A stretch of DNA of 64,000 nt from Chlorogloea purpurea SAG 13.99 (GTDB lineage: Bacteria > Cyanobacteriota > Cyanobacteriia > Cyanobacteriales > Microcystaceae). A program made the position numbers and the translations under genes. Within the stretch, counting starts at the first letter, position 1. Each line of letters begins with the position of its first letter. The stretch lies in NCBI GenBank assembly GCA_016903695.1, contig JADQBB010000013.1, forward strand, positions 1-64,000. The letters run 5' to 3'. Positions 28,474-37,872 of the stretch are shown piece by piece. The notes below the pieces were generated by a model. It was not told where the DNA came from and searched no databases. It was given only the letters and a program-made list of their open reading frames with translations.

Positions 28474-29739
28474 ATGGCAACTTTTACTTTTATCCTCGGT
28501 CTCTCCCTCGGGTTAATATTCTGCTATTGGCAAAGATTGCAATTCAATAAACAGTTAAAATATACCCTATCTAGTTCCTCGAAAACAGCGGATTTAGAGC
28601 CTTCCCTGCCCATGACTTCTCTAGTGAGGCGGGAATTATTGGCTTTAAACCAACAGTGTCTGGAAATCGAACTCCAAGCGCAGATTCAAAAGGATTTATT
28701 AGATCGAGCGCCAATCGGTTATCTCCAAGTAGACGCGGATAATCAACTCCTCTGGTGTAATCAACAAGCGATCGAATTACTGAAGATCGATCGCTGGCAA
28801 CCTGGACAGATCCGCTTATTGTTGGAGTTGGTTCGCTCCTACGAATTAGACCAATTGATTCAATCCACCAGACAGCAAAACGAGGCTCAAGTTCAATCTT
28901 GGACATTTTACCCCAGTCAACATTCCCTCGATAGGGCCAAGTTATGGGGTTCACGATCGATCGCGCTCAAGGGTTACAGTTATCCCTTACCGGCGGGACA
29001 AATCGCCGTATTTCTCGAAAATCAACAACCTTTAGTACAGTTGAGCCAATCTCGCGAGCGGGCTTTTTCCGATCTCACCCATGAATTACGGACACCCCTG
29101 ACTTCTATTTCTCTGATTGCCGAGACACTGGAAAAACGCTTGGAGAATCCAGAGAAGCGCTGGGCGCAACAGATGTCTAAAGAAATCGCCCGTTTGATCA
29201 AACTGGTTCAGGATTGGTTAGAAATAACTCACTTACAGGCTAATCCAGGGCAGTATTTAAACTATCAATCTCTTGACCTCAAGGAGTTGATTTTCTCGGC
29301 TTGGCAGAGTGTCGCGCCCCTCGCCGTCCAAAAAGAGATCAAAATCCTATACGAAGAAGGGGAAAAGATATTTTTAGAAGCCGATAAATCTAAATTAATG
29401 CGCGTGTTTCTCAATCTCTTGGACAATAGTGTCAAATATAGTCCCGCCAGAGGGGCTGTTGAAATCAAAGTCGAGAGACAAGACGATAAAGCGGTGATCA
29501 ATCTCATTGACTATGGTTCGGGATTCGATGAAGAAGATTTACCCCACGTTTTTGAAAGATTGTATCGCGGTGACAGCGCCCGCAGCCGGGAAGAAGGCAA
29601 CGAACAGGGTAGCGGGTTGGGATTATCCATCGCCCAGCAAATTATACAAGCTCACGGGGGATCGATCGAGGCTAATAATCACCCGGAAACGGGGGGTGCT
29701 TGGTTGACCTTGAAAATCCCTTTACGGAGAACGATATAA
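28474..29739 (+). CDS. sphS: Phosphate-type sensor histidine kinase SphS (PhoR-like)
   Basis: A 421-aa kinase. A hydrophobic N-terminus (about 1-19) is followed by a linker and a PAS-type region (about 75-170, with RAPIGYLQVDADNQLLWCN). HisKA holds the phospho-acceptor His in LTHELRTPLTS (about 203-213), and HATPase_c carries DYGSGFDEEDLPHVFERLYRG and GSGLGLSIA. This layout, a single hydrophobic segment plus PAS, matches cyanobacterial SphS, which senses phosphate with help from SphU and the Pst system. The gene directly follows its regulator and appears intact. Confidence 0.82.
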   Translation: MATFTFILGLSLGLIFCYWQRLQFNKQLKYTLSSSSKTADLEPSLPMTSLVRRELLALNQQCLEIELQAQIQKDLLDRAPIGYLQVDADNQLLWCNQQAIELLKIDRWQPGQIRLLLELVRSYELDQLIQSTRQQNEAQVQSWTFYPSQHSLDRAKLWGSRSIALKGYSYPLPAGQIAVFLENQQPLVQLSQSRERAFSDLTHELRTPLTSISLIAETLEKRLENPEKRWAQQMSKEIARLIKLVQDWLEITHLQANPGQYLNYQSLDLKELIFSAWQSVAPLAVQKEIKILYEEGEKIFLEADKSKLMRVFLNLLDNSVKYSPARGAVEIKVERQDDKAVINLIDYGSGFDEEDLPHVFERLYRGDSARSREEGNEQGSGLGLSIAQQIIQAHGGSIEANNHPETGGAWLTLKIPLRRTI

Positions 29740-29767
29740 TTTAACGATATTAAACACGATTATTTTT

Positions 29768-30946
29768 ATGAAGCAGTATTATACTTTTTACTCGCATCAA
29801 ATATCGATGAAACCTGATTCCGCCCATGAGATTCATGATGTTATGTGCGCTAACGCTACCGCTAACTTAGATCATCCTACTATCCTCGTTTACCCAGAAA
29901 ATCAAAAACTTTCCCCTAATTTTTTCCACTGGATCGATACTTTTAAACCTCAAGAACCCCAAAAGGAATTCAGCGATTTTTATAACACGCAAAATAAGTT
30001 AAAAACAATTCAATTACCCCGAAACAGCTTGATTGAAAAATTTAATATTAAACGAATAAATTCTAGCGCATTTATTTATAAATATTATTTACCATTCCAT
30101 ATTTTTCCCCGCACTAAAGCCGTTCACACGAGAGATTGGAACTGTGTTAAAGTAGCTGTTAAATGTAAAATCCCTGTGATTTATGAGCGGCATTATTTTC
30201 AAGAAAAGCCTTTAGAATCCGCTATTACCGAAAGCCCCTATTTCAAAATAGTTATCGCCCAATCGCCGTTAATTCAAAAAAGTTTGATCGATGCCGGTGT
30301 CCCCCCCCATAAAACAACTTGGATGCACAATGCTTTCAGTCCAGTATTTTTAGAGAGACACCCCGAAGAAGCCCTGAATTGGCGTAATGAGCTTATAAAA
30401 AATGGACGTGAATATTTAGTGGTCTATTCGGGGGCGTTATATAAATTTAAAGGCGTTGATATGCTAGTTGATGTAGCTAAACAGTTACCCCATATTCAAT
30501 TTGCCGTTACGGGAGGTACTAACGAACAAGTGCAAACTTATCGTCAATTAGCTAAAGATAAACAAGTGGAAAATATTGATTTTCTCGGCTGGCTATCACC
30601 CCAATCGAAATTAGTGAGTATTCTTCAAGCTGCCGATATTCTCGCTCATCCCCATTGTTCAGGAAAGTCTGCAGATTTTACCAACCCCCTCAAATTTTTT
30701 CAGTATATTGCTTCTGGAACTCCTATGGTTATTACCGAGATAGAGCCTTTAAAAGCATTCCAAGGTAGTTCCATGATAGCTAGTTGGTGTCAACCAGATG
30801 ACCCCTACGCCTTCGCTCAATCTATTCTCTATACTTTAGAAAAATATCCCAGAAAAGAAATTGGGTACCAAAAAAATTTTGAATATTCGCGTCAATTTAC
30901 TTATGAAAAAAGAATGGAGAAAATATTAGATTATCTAGAAACTTGA
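29768..30946 (+). CDS. Glycosyltransferase of the GT4-like (GT-B) superfamily
   Basis: A 392-aa protein. The C-terminal half carries the nucleotide-sugar-binding Rossmann domain, with VVYSGALYKFKGVDMLV and the late acidic FxxPLKFFQYIASGTPMVITE segment typical of family 4. The N-terminal acceptor half is poorly conserved and AT-rich. It likely adds a sugar to an exopolysaccharide, lipid or protein glycan. It stands alone between sphS and a thiol-oxidoreductase gene. Base composition looks richer in A and T than its neighbours, so acquisition by transfer is possible. Confidence 0.83.
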   Translation: MKQYYTFYSHQISMKPDSAHEIHDVMCANATANLDHPTILVYPENQKLSPNFFHWIDTFKPQEPQKEFSDFYNTQNKLKTIQLPRNSLIEKFNIKRINSSAFIYKYYLPFHIFPRTKAVHTRDWNCVKVAVKCKIPVIYERHYFQEKPLESAITESPYFKIVIAQSPLIQKSLIDAGVPPHKTTWMHNAFSPVFLERHPEEALNWRNELIKNGREYLVVYSGALYKFKGVDMLVDVAKQLPHIQFAVTGGTNEQVQTYRQLAKDKQVENIDFLGWLSPQSKLVSILQAADILAHPHCSGKSADFTNPLKFFQYIASGTPMVITEIEPLKAFQGSSMIASWCQPDDPYAFAQSILYTLEKYPRKEIGYQKNFEYSRQFTYEKRMEKILDYLET

Positions 30947-31029
30947 AAATTTCTAAAACCGCAAAGATAGTTAATCAACGAATTTGACGATAAAATTGAT
31001 AATCATAGCAAAATAATGGCGAAAAACAT

Positions 31030-32019
31030 ATGATGCGTCGTCGCTCTCAACCTTGGATTCATCGTTATTCCCGTTTGCTGATCGGGGCGATCGCAGTGGT
31101 AGGACTGATCATCTCCACCTATCTAACTATTGTAGAATGGTCTGGAGGGCAGGCCGCCTGTCCCATAGACCCGACCACTGGCGTTTCCGGCTGTCAGAAA
31201 GTAGCGGAAAGCCCCTACTCTCACTTATTCGGCGTGCCTTTATCCCTACTGGGGATGTTCGGTTATTTGGGAATTATCGTTCTCGCTCTGGCTCCTTTGG
31301 TTTTCAACGCCGAGCAAGATAAAAAAACCCGTAATCAGATCGATCAATCCACATGGTTACTACTATTGATAGGAACGACGGCGATGGCCGTATTCAGCGC
31401 CTATCTGATCTTTACCTCGACCACGGTAATCAAGGCCCTCTGTGTATATTGTTTAGCTTCAGCCATCTGCTCGTGGCTGTTATTTATCATGACTATTTTC
31501 GGTCGCCAATGGGAAGAAATAGGCCAACTAATTTTTACCTGCTTAGTAGTGGGCGTTATTACCCTAGTAGCGGCACTAGGACTTTACTCCGGTGCTAATA
31601 ACGCCATAGCTTCGAGCGGGAAAACCGATATTCCCCTCCCCACCGTTGCCGCTGCTCCCCCCTACGGATGGGAAGTAAGCACCACCTCTGGCCCTGCGGA
31701 AATCGCCCTCGCCAAACATCTAGCGAGTAAAGGTATTAAAGAATACGGCGCTTTCTGGTGTCCCCACTGCTACGAACAAAAACAATTATTCGGTAAGGAA
31801 GCGGTGGCTATCATTAAAGAGGAGAAAGTGTACGTGGAATGCGATCCCCAAGGTAATGCACCCGACCCTAAAGCTTGTAGCGCAGCCGGAATTAAAGGCT
31901 TCCCTACTTGGATAATCGCTGGGGCGCAACACTCTGGAACCCAATCTTTAGAAAAGCTGGCCGAGTTATCGGGTTATCAAGGCCCGATGGATTTTAAATA
32001 TAAACTACCAGGAAGATAA
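31030..32019 (+). CDS. VKOR-thioredoxin fusion (LTO1-like disulfide-forming enzyme)
   Basis: A 329-aa membrane protein. An N-terminal vitamin K epoxide reductase domain with about four or five transmembrane helices has shuttle cysteines Cys44 and Cys55 and the active-site pair Cys138 and Cys141 (CVYC). A periplasmic or lumenal thioredoxin-like domain (about 210-325) has Cys244 and Cys247 in WCPHC. Such fusions pass electrons from new disulfides to quinone. In cyanobacteria and chloroplasts they act on the lumen side and support photosystem II assembly. The next gene, gatB, starts 3 bp later. Confidence 0.92.
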   Translation: MMRRRSQPWIHRYSRLLIGAIAVVGLIISTYLTIVEWSGGQAACPIDPTTGVSGCQKVAESPYSHLFGVPLSLLGMFGYLGIIVLALAPLVFNAEQDKKTRNQIDQSTWLLLLIGTTAMAVFSAYLIFTSTTVIKALCVYCLASAICSWLLFIMTIFGRQWEEIGQLIFTCLVVGVITLVAALGLYSGANNAIASSGKTDIPLPTVAAAPPYGWEVSTTSGPAEIALAKHLASKGIKEYGAFWCPHCYEQKQLFGKEAVAIIKEEKVYVECDPQGNAPDPKACSAAGIKGFPTWIIAGAQHSGTQSLEKLAELSGYQGPMDFKYKLPGR

Positions 32020-32022
32020 TTC

Positions 32023-33489
32023 ATGACCCAATACGAAGCGATTATCGGTTTAGAAACCCACTGTCAACTCAATACCAACAGTAAGATTTTTTGTAACTGT
32101 TCCACGTCTTTCGATAGCCCCCCCAATACCAATATTTGTCCCGTCTGTTTGGGCTATCCTGGGGTACTACCCGTATTGAACGAGGAAGTATTAGCCTCGG
32201 CGGTTAAATTGGGTTTGGCCATCGACGGGCAAATTACTAAATATAGTAAATTCGATCGCAAGCAATATTTCTACCCGGATTTACCGAAGAATTATCAAAT
32301 CTCCCAGTACGACCTACCCATCGTCGAACACGGGAAACTGGAAATCGAATTAGTAGATAAAAAGACGAAAACGGTAGAAAGAAAAACCATCGGCATCACC
32401 CGCCTGCACATGGAAGAAGACGCGGGTAAATTAGTTCACGGTGGGAGCGATCGCTTAGCCGGTTCTACTTACTCCCTAGTAGATTTTAACCGTACCGGCG
32501 TACCCCTTTTAGAGATCGTTTCCGAACCCGATTTACGCACCGGGCAAGAAGCAGCGGAATACGCCCAAGAATTGCGGCGTTTAGTGCGCTATCTCGGTAT
32601 CGGTGACGGTAATATGCAGGAAGGCTCCCTCCGCTGTGACGTGAATATTTCCGTGCGCGAGCGGGGTGCGAGCAAATTCGGCACGAAGGTAGAGATCAAG
32701 AATATGAACTCCTTCAGCGCTATTCAAAAAGCGATCGAATATGAAATCGATCGCCAAATACAAGCTATAGAAAACGGTGAACCGATCTTCCAAGAAACCC
32801 GCCTCTGGGAAGAAAGCGCCCAACGTACTATCAGTATGCGGAAAAAAGAAGGGTCTAGCGATTATCGCTACTTCCCCGAACCCGATTTACCTCCCATGGA
32901 AGTCACCGCGGAACAATTAGAATCTTGGGGGTCGCAATTGCCCGAATTACCCGCCCGTAAACGTCGCCGCTACGAAGAAGAATTCGGCCTCTCCCCTTAC
33001 GATGCTAGAGTTTTAACGGACGATCGTTCTGTAGCTCAATATTACGAGTCCGCGGTCATGGCCGGAGGTAACGCTAAATTAGTAGCCAATTGGGTCACTC
33101 AAGATATAGCGGCCTATCTCAATAACAATAAGTTGACCATCGATGGGATCGGCTTAAAAGCCGCCCATCTCGCGGAATTGGTGGGGATGATCGCAAGCGG
33201 CACCATCTCCGGCAAAATCGCCAAGGATATACTGCCGGAATTACTGAGCGAGGGCGGCTCACCGAAAGCCATAGTGGAGAAGAAAGGATTGGTACAAGTG
33301 TCTGACCCAACCCAGATCGAGAAAACGATCGACGAAATCCTCGCCGCCTTCCCCGATGAGTTAGCCAAATTCCGGGCCGGAAAAACCAATCTCAAGGGCT
33401 TTTTCGTCGGTCAGGTAATGAAGAAGAGCGGCGGTAAAGCCGACCCGAAACTCACCAGTCAAATACTAGATAAAAAGTTACAGGGTTAA
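32023..33489 (+). CDS. gatB: Aspartyl/glutamyl-tRNA amidotransferase subunit B
   Basis: A 488-aa GatB. The N-terminal kinase-like catalytic domain opens with [21 protein letters not shown]. Its zinc-binding cysteines are in the CNCSTSF and CPVCLGYPG blocks, and [12 protein letters not shown] is present. The C-terminal YqeY-like helical domain (about 345-488) ends with [17 protein letters not shown]. With GatA and GatC it converts Glu-tRNA(Gln) to Gln-tRNA(Gln), the route cyanobacteria use. GatA and GatC are not in this window. It follows the VKOR gene closely and precedes an ABC ATPase by 10 bp. Confidence 0.97.
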   Translation: MTQYEAIIGLETHCQLNTNSKIFCNCSTSFDSPPNTNICPVCLGYPGVLPVLNEEVLASAVKLGLAIDGQITKYSKFDRKQYFYPDLPKNYQISQYDLPIVEHGKLEIELVDKKTKTVERKTIGITRLHMEEDAGKLVHGGSDRLAGSTYSLVDFNRTGVPLLEIVSEPDLRTGQEAAEYAQELRRLVRYLGIGDGNMQEGSLRCDVNISVRERGASKFGTKVEIKNMNSFSAIQKAIEYEIDRQIQAIENGEPIFQETRLWEESAQRTISMRKKEGSSDYRYFPEPDLPPMEVTAEQLESWGSQLPELPARKRRRYEEEFGLSPYDARVLTDDRSVAQYYESAVMAGGNAKLVANWVTQDIAAYLNNNKLTIDGIGLKAAHLAELVGMIASGTISGKIAKDILPELLSEGGSPKAIVEKKGLVQVSDPTQIEKTIDEILAAFPDELAKFRAGKTNLKGFFVGQVMKKSGGKADPKLTSQILDKKLQG

Positions 33490-33499
33490 AGCCACCGCC

Positions 33500-34225
33500 A
33501 TGATCATCGCTGAAAATGTCGAGAAATGGTATGAAAATCGTTTCCATGTTCTCCGTTCGGTTAATCTCACCGTGGAGAAACAGGAAGTGGTGGTGATCAT
33601 GGGCCCTTCTGGCAGCGGCAAATCAACTTTCATCCGCACTTTTAACGGCTTAGAAGCTTATCAAAAGGGCCGGATCATCGTCGATGGTATTCCCGTTTCT
33701 CATAACGTCAAAGAAATCGATTCTATCCGTCAAGAAGTGGGGATGGTGTTTCAACAATTTAATCTTTTCCCCCATCTGACGGTCTTGGATAATATCACTC
33801 TCGCTCCCATTTGGGTGCGTCGCTGGCCGCGGGCGAAAGCACAGGAAATCGCCCTGGATTTACTAGAGAGAGTGGGTATTCTCGAACAAGCCCACAAATA
33901 CCCCGATCGATTATCGGGCGGTCAACAGCAGCGGGTAGCCATCGCCCGCGCCCTGGCGATGCAACCTAAAGTGATGTTATTCGATGAGCCGACTTCAGCC
34001 CTAGACCCGGAAATGGTCAGGGAAGTATTGGAAACGATGAAAAATCTGGCTCGATCGGGTATGACGATGGTATGTGTCACTCATGAGGTGGGTTTCGCCC
34101 GCGAGGTGGCCGATCGTGTGGTATTCATGGATCAGGGCGTAATTATCGAAATAGCCCCCCCGGAAGTGTTTTTTACTAAACCGGAACACGATCGTACCAA
34201 ACAATTCCTCGACAAAATTCTCTAA
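33500..34225 (+). CDS. Polar amino-acid ABC transporter ATP-binding protein (GlnQ/AapP/BgtA-like)
   Basis: A 241-aa ABC ATPase. Walker A is GPSGSGKST (about 36-44), the Q loop is in [17 protein letters not shown], the signature LSGGQQQR, Walker [13 protein letters not shown] and the switch His in CVTHEVGFA. The sequence fits the amino-acid import group. In Anabaena, one such ATPase (BgtA) serves several transporters whose other genes are elsewhere. The same may hold here for the NatF/NatG-like genes at 10599-12585. It is 10 bp after gatB. Confidence 0.9.
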   Translation: MIIAENVEKWYENRFHVLRSVNLTVEKQEVVVIMGPSGSGKSTFIRTFNGLEAYQKGRIIVDGIPVSHNVKEIDSIRQEVGMVFQQFNLFPHLTVLDNITLAPIWVRRWPRAKAQEIALDLLERVGILEQAHKYPDRLSGGQQQRVAIARALAMQPKVMLFDEPTSALDPEMVREVLETMKNLARSGMTMVCVTHEVGFAREVADRVVFMDQGVIIEIAPPEVFFTKPEHDRTKQFLDKIL

Positions 34226-34287
34226 TCCAACCACGGCCCGTTCTGAGTTAATCTAAATTCTGTAACAATTTATTTAGGCTCTCGTCT

Positions 34288-34737
34288 ATGGAACGCACTT
34301 TTCTCATGATCAAGCCCGACGGCGTACAGCGTCAACTGGTGGGTGAAGTGATCAAACGCTTTGAAACTAAAGGTTTTACCCTCGTGGGTCTCAAGTTCAT
34401 GAAGGTTTCCCGTGAACTGGCCGAACAGCATTACGCTGTCCATAAAGAGCGCCCCTTTTTCGGTTCTCTCGTTGAGTTCATCATTTCGGCTCCCGTGGTG
34501 GCGATGGTGTGGGAAGGTAAAGGAGTTATCGCCTCCGCTAGAAAAATCATCGGTGCTACCAATCCCCTCAATTCCGAACCAGGCACTATCCGCGGCGATT
34601 TCGGCGTGGACGTGGGCAGGAATTTAATTCACGGCTCCGACGCGCCGGAAACCGCACAGCAAGAAGTGAGCCTTTGGTTTACCGAGGAAGAATTGGTGAG
34701 CTGGCAACTTGCCGTCACACCTTGGTTGTACGAGTAA
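34288..34737 (+). CDS. ndk: Nucleoside diphosphate kinase
   Basis: A 149-aa enzyme at the family's usual length. It begins with [14 protein letters not shown] and holds the phospho-histidine in the conserved [12 protein letters not shown] stretch (His about 118). It swaps gamma-phosphate between nucleoside tri- and diphosphates. An array of three palindromes begins only 3 bp after the TAA, so the mRNA must end in, or pass through, a strongly structured region. Confidence 0.97.
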   Translation: MERTFLMIKPDGVQRQLVGEVIKRFETKGFTLVGLKFMKVSRELAEQHYAVHKERPFFGSLVEFIISAPVVAMVWEGKGVIASARKIIGATNPLNSEPGTIRGDFGVDVGRNLIHGSDAPETAQQEVSLWFTEEELVSWQLAVTPWLYE

Positions 34738-34740
34738 CTA

Positions 34741-34858
34741 CCAGGGGATAAATTCCCTGGCTGATAGCTAAAGTCGGTGATCACCGACTTCTGCTTTGAG
34801 ACCGTGATTTCAATCACGGTCGGGTAAACCCCAAGAATTGCACGATCGAGATGTTCCC
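34741..34858 (+). repeat. Diverged palindromic element related to the 143-bp miniature transposable element
   Basis: Three palindromes occur in the same order as in the 143-bp element: 34741-34760, 34771-34790 (perfect 20 bp) and 34800-34821 (10-bp arms, 2-nt loop). The stretch CTTCTGCTTTGAGACCGTG matches copy 2 closely. The third palindrome and the following GGGTAA are conserved, while the first two palindromes differ in sequence but stay self-complementary. The left terminal repeat is missing and the right end (GATGTTCCC) is degenerate. It lies 3 bp after ndk. Confidence 0.7.
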
Positions 34859-34900
34859 TTTTATTCCCTGCCGGTTATAGCAACTAACTACCACCAAAGA

Positions 34901-35875
34901 ATGTGGACAGATCTTCATAGTCGCCTGAGTCGTACTTTAAAAACCCGTCAATTATTACCCCCCCACAGTCGCTTATTGGTGGCAGTATCGGGTGGACAGG
35001 ATTCTCTGTGTCTCCTTAGATTACTATTGGATTTACAGCCGAAATGGGACTGGTATATAGTGGTGGGACATGGTGATCACGGTTGGCCCCACGATCGAGG
35101 TGTCAGCGATCATGTGCGTAATATCACCGAGTCTTGGGGCGTGCCTTTTCGGGTACGCAACGCGATCGATCTCCCGCGAACCGAGGCCGCCGCACGAAAA
35201 TGGCGTTACGAAGTGTTAGGGGAAATGGTCGCCGAGGAAGGTCTGGATACGATCGTTACCGGTCATACTCTCAGCGATCGAGCGGAAACTTTCCTTTATA
35301 ATCTCATGCGTGGTGCTGGCGGTGACGGATTGGCTTCTTTAACGCAAGAGCGATTATTAGAAAATAACCAAAAAGCCGGTTTTATCAGGTTGGTGCGTCC
35401 TTTATTGAACGTTAGGAGACTCGAAACGGCCCGATTCTGTGAAACTTTAAATATACCTGTTTGGACGGACGAATATAATCAGGATCTCGATTATGCTCGT
35501 AATCGAATCCGCTTGCAATTAATGCCTTACCTTCGAGATAACTTTAATCCACAAGTAGAAAAGCATTTGGCTCAAACGGCAGAGATCCTCGAAGAAGAAA
35601 ATAAATATTTAGAACAGGTTGCGCGAGAATACTTACGAGAATTAGTGGACACTACCGGCAAAGAAATCGATCGTCGGGGATTGAAAAAATTACCTTTACC
35701 GTTACAGCGTCGGGTCATCAAACAGTTTTTAACCTACCACTGGGGTAAAACAGCTAACTATCGAGAAATTGAATTGATAATCAATCTCATTGACGCGGGT
35801 AATCGCAGTAGTAGCCCTTCCTTGAGAGGGGATTCGATCGCTATTGTCAGGGACGATCGGATCGTTTTAAGCTGA
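34901..35875 (+). CDS. tilS: tRNA(Ile)-lysidine synthase TilS
   Basis: A 324-aa protein from ATG 34901. The frame is open from TTG 34838, but that part lies in the palindromic element and adds unlikely residues. The PP-loop is VAVSGGQDS, followed by conserved VGHGDHGW, VTGHTLSDRAETFLYNLMRGAG and the DLDYARNRIRLQLMPYL segment. It modifies C34 of tRNA(Ile2) to lysidine so that it reads AUA. The length fits the shorter TilS type without the full C-terminal domain. Its last 9 bp overlap the end of the convergent hmpF gene. Confidence 0.95.
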   Translation: MWTDLHSRLSRTLKTRQLLPPHSRLLVAVSGGQDSLCLLRLLLDLQPKWDWYIVVGHGDHGWPHDRGVSDHVRNITESWGVPFRVRNAIDLPRTEAAARKWRYEVLGEMVAEEGLDTIVTGHTLSDRAETFLYNLMRGAGGDGLASLTQERLLENNQKAGFIRLVRPLLNVRRLETARFCETLNIPVWTDEYNQDLDYARNRIRLQLMPYLRDNFNPQVEKHLAQTAEILEEENKYLEQVAREYLRELVDTTGKEIDRRGLKKLPLPLQRRVIKQFLTYHWGKTANYREIELIINLIDAGNRSSSPSLRGDSIAIVRDDRIVLS

Positions 35876-37519
35876 GGCGGAGAAGGGATAGCTGTTGTTA
35901 TTGGCGTTAGCGTCCGTTAACCAAGGGGACAGATCATCGAGGAGGCGACGGATTTCATCGAGCCGGTCTTGAATCGGCTGTAGAGAACTTTCATATAATT
36001 GAACTTGCGCGCGTAGAGTTGCTAAATTAGAGTTAGCCTGTTGCCATTCTTGTTCTTTTGCTTCTAATTCTTTCACCTGTTGCTCGTGTTCCGCCGATTG
36101 TTCGCCCAAGATCTCCCGGATCTGTCTCAAGCTACTTTGTAAATGTTCGATTTCTCTTTCTAGTAGTTGACGTTCTCCTTCCGTACTTTGTTGACGTTCG
36201 GCTAACATGATGATCAGGGGTTGTAAATTGATTTGGTCTCTGGAATTAATCTCCATCAAGCCATTTCTGCGTTTAAAAACTTTGAGATGCCCTTCGAGAA
36301 CCGCTTGCCTCTCACTGATGTTACGTCTTTGACCGATCAGAGTTTGATCGAGCATCTTTTTTCCTTCCATAGCTTCGGCTAGATCGCTTTCCAAGGTAAG
36401 ACGATCGTAATCGCTGGCTGAATTATATTTATTTCTCAGTTCTTCTACTTCTTGGGACTTATAAGATAGTTCTTCCTCTTGTTCATCCACAAATGTCATT
36501 AAACGATCTAGCTCTTTTTGTAAATTATTAACTATTGTTTCTAACTCTTGTAGGGGCATATTTTCTAAGTTTTCTACATCAACTTTCGGCTCTGTATCTA
36601 TCTGATCCCCTCTGGCAATTTTCGTTATATTCTGTCGGAGTTCTTCTGTAGTTTGTAGGGTAAGATTGACTCGACCTAATAATTCTTTTTTGTTATTTAA
36701 AACTGCTTCTTGAACGTAAAGTTGTGTTTTTGCTTGTTCTAAAGAATTTTTAGCTATATAGATCTCTTGGCGACGTTCTGAAATAGAGCGGGTCAATCTT
36801 TCTACTAATTCCTGTTGTTGATTTAATTGACCTTTCTGTTGATTTAACTTTTGCCAGTGACCGTTTAAAAGACTTTGTTGACCGTTGACACTTTCTTTAG
36901 CCACTAAAAACGGTCGGGTTATCGGCTCTATCCCATTCGTGGTCTGACTGAACCGCTCGATCACCCCTTGAATCCACTGGGCTTGTTCGGGGGATAAATC
37001 TCCTGTAGAACCCAGGTTAACTTCCTGCTGCTCTAATTGCCTTTGCTGGAATTCTAATTGCTTCTGGAGACTCTCTAACTCCTCTCGTTGTTGTTTTAAA
37101 TAAGAATACTGTTGTTCTAGTTCGGATGATTGTTGCTCGAAATGTTCTGCTTGAGCCTCTATATCCATTTTCTGGCGGTTGAGGATCTCGCTTTGATAGG
37201 TTAAGGATTGTTTCCATTGCTCGATTTTCTCTTGGTCTTCCTTATTCTTTTCCATCAAGCGGGAAATTTTTTGGAGTTGACGCACCATTTCTAAACCGGC
37301 AAAGTCCGCATTACCTTGTATTTGACGATTATTACCGAGTTTGACCAGAAGTAGAGTTCCCTCTCCCAAAGATTTATTCTCGTCGTAGGAAATCAATTCT
37401 TCGGTCGTGACTGCACTCCAAGTCTGATCATTATGTTGACACGCCAGCAATTTGATTTCAGTCTTGAGACCGCCCATAAAACCTTTCACTTGCTTTTTGA
37501 CTTCTGCGAGGTATAACAC
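35867..37519 (-). CDS. hmpF: Pilus motility taxis protein HmpF
   Basis: A 550-aa protein. A compact N-terminal region (about 1-75, opening MLYLAEVKKQVKGFMGG) is conserved among cyanobacterial HmpF proteins. Almost all the rest (about 80-525) is heptad-rich coiled coil full of Gln, Glu and Leu. HmpF works with type IV pili and their chemotaxis-like pathway in gliding filaments and phototaxis, possibly as a polar scaffold. It is transcribed divergently from pilG across 353 bp, which supports the assignment. The gene end overlaps tilS by 9 bp. Confidence 0.88.
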   Translation of the reverse strand: MLYLAEVKKQVKGFMGGLKTEIKLLACQHNDQTWSAVTTEELISYDENKSLGEGTLLLVKLGNNRQIQGNADFAGLEMVRQLQKISRLMEKNKEDQEKIEQWKQSLTYQSEILNRQKMDIEAQAEHFEQQSSELEQQYSYLKQQREELESLQKQLEFQQRQLEQQEVNLGSTGDLSPEQAQWIQGVIERFSQTTNGIEPITRPFLVAKESVNGQQSLLNGHWQKLNQQKGQLNQQQELVERLTRSISERRQEIYIAKNSLEQAKTQLYVQEAVLNNKKELLGRVNLTLQTTEELRQNITKIARGDQIDTEPKVDVENLENMPLQELETIVNNLQKELDRLMTFVDEQEEELSYKSQEVEELRNKYNSASDYDRLTLESDLAEAMEGKKMLDQTLIGQRRNISERQAVLEGHLKVFKRRNGLMEINSRDQINLQPLIIMLAERQQSTEGERQLLEREIEHLQSSLRQIREILGEQSAEHEQQVKELEAKEQEWQQANSNLATLRAQVQLYESSLQPIQDRLDEIRRLLDDLSPWLTDANANNNSYPFSASA

Positions 37520-37872
37520 AGGTTGTTGCCCTTCCTAAATCTTGATCTAATGCTGTAGATTAACCTATCAATCCTAGTTTACCCAGATTTTATTTAAGGA
37601 TTTACAATGGTGGTACAATTCCCAAGATATTCTCTCAGTGGTTTTTATCCTAGGGTACGTATTACTGAAACACCTAAGCTAAGTCAACTAGGTTATTAAT
37701 ACTCAGAATATTCAGGTGAGATACAGTATACCTGAAATATTTCATCCATCTAGAGGTTTGTGTGCTGACAATGATCTGTGAAACTGGAACCGAGAGCCAT
37801 TATTGAGGGTCAGGTTAAATTTGGGCGAGATAGCTGGAATTTTTGGGAATAGATATAAATCTACAAATAATT
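37520..37872. promoter_or_regulatory. Divergent hmpF-pilG intergenic region with an inverted repeat
   Basis: This 353-bp spacer must hold promoters for both hmpF and the pilG operon. An inverted repeat TTCAGGT-12 bp-ACCTGAA lies at 37710-37716 and 37729-37735, extending imperfectly to ATATTCAGGT on the left. It could be an operator or a hairpin. I did not find a convincing -35/-10 pair or any small gene here. Confidence 0.45.
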
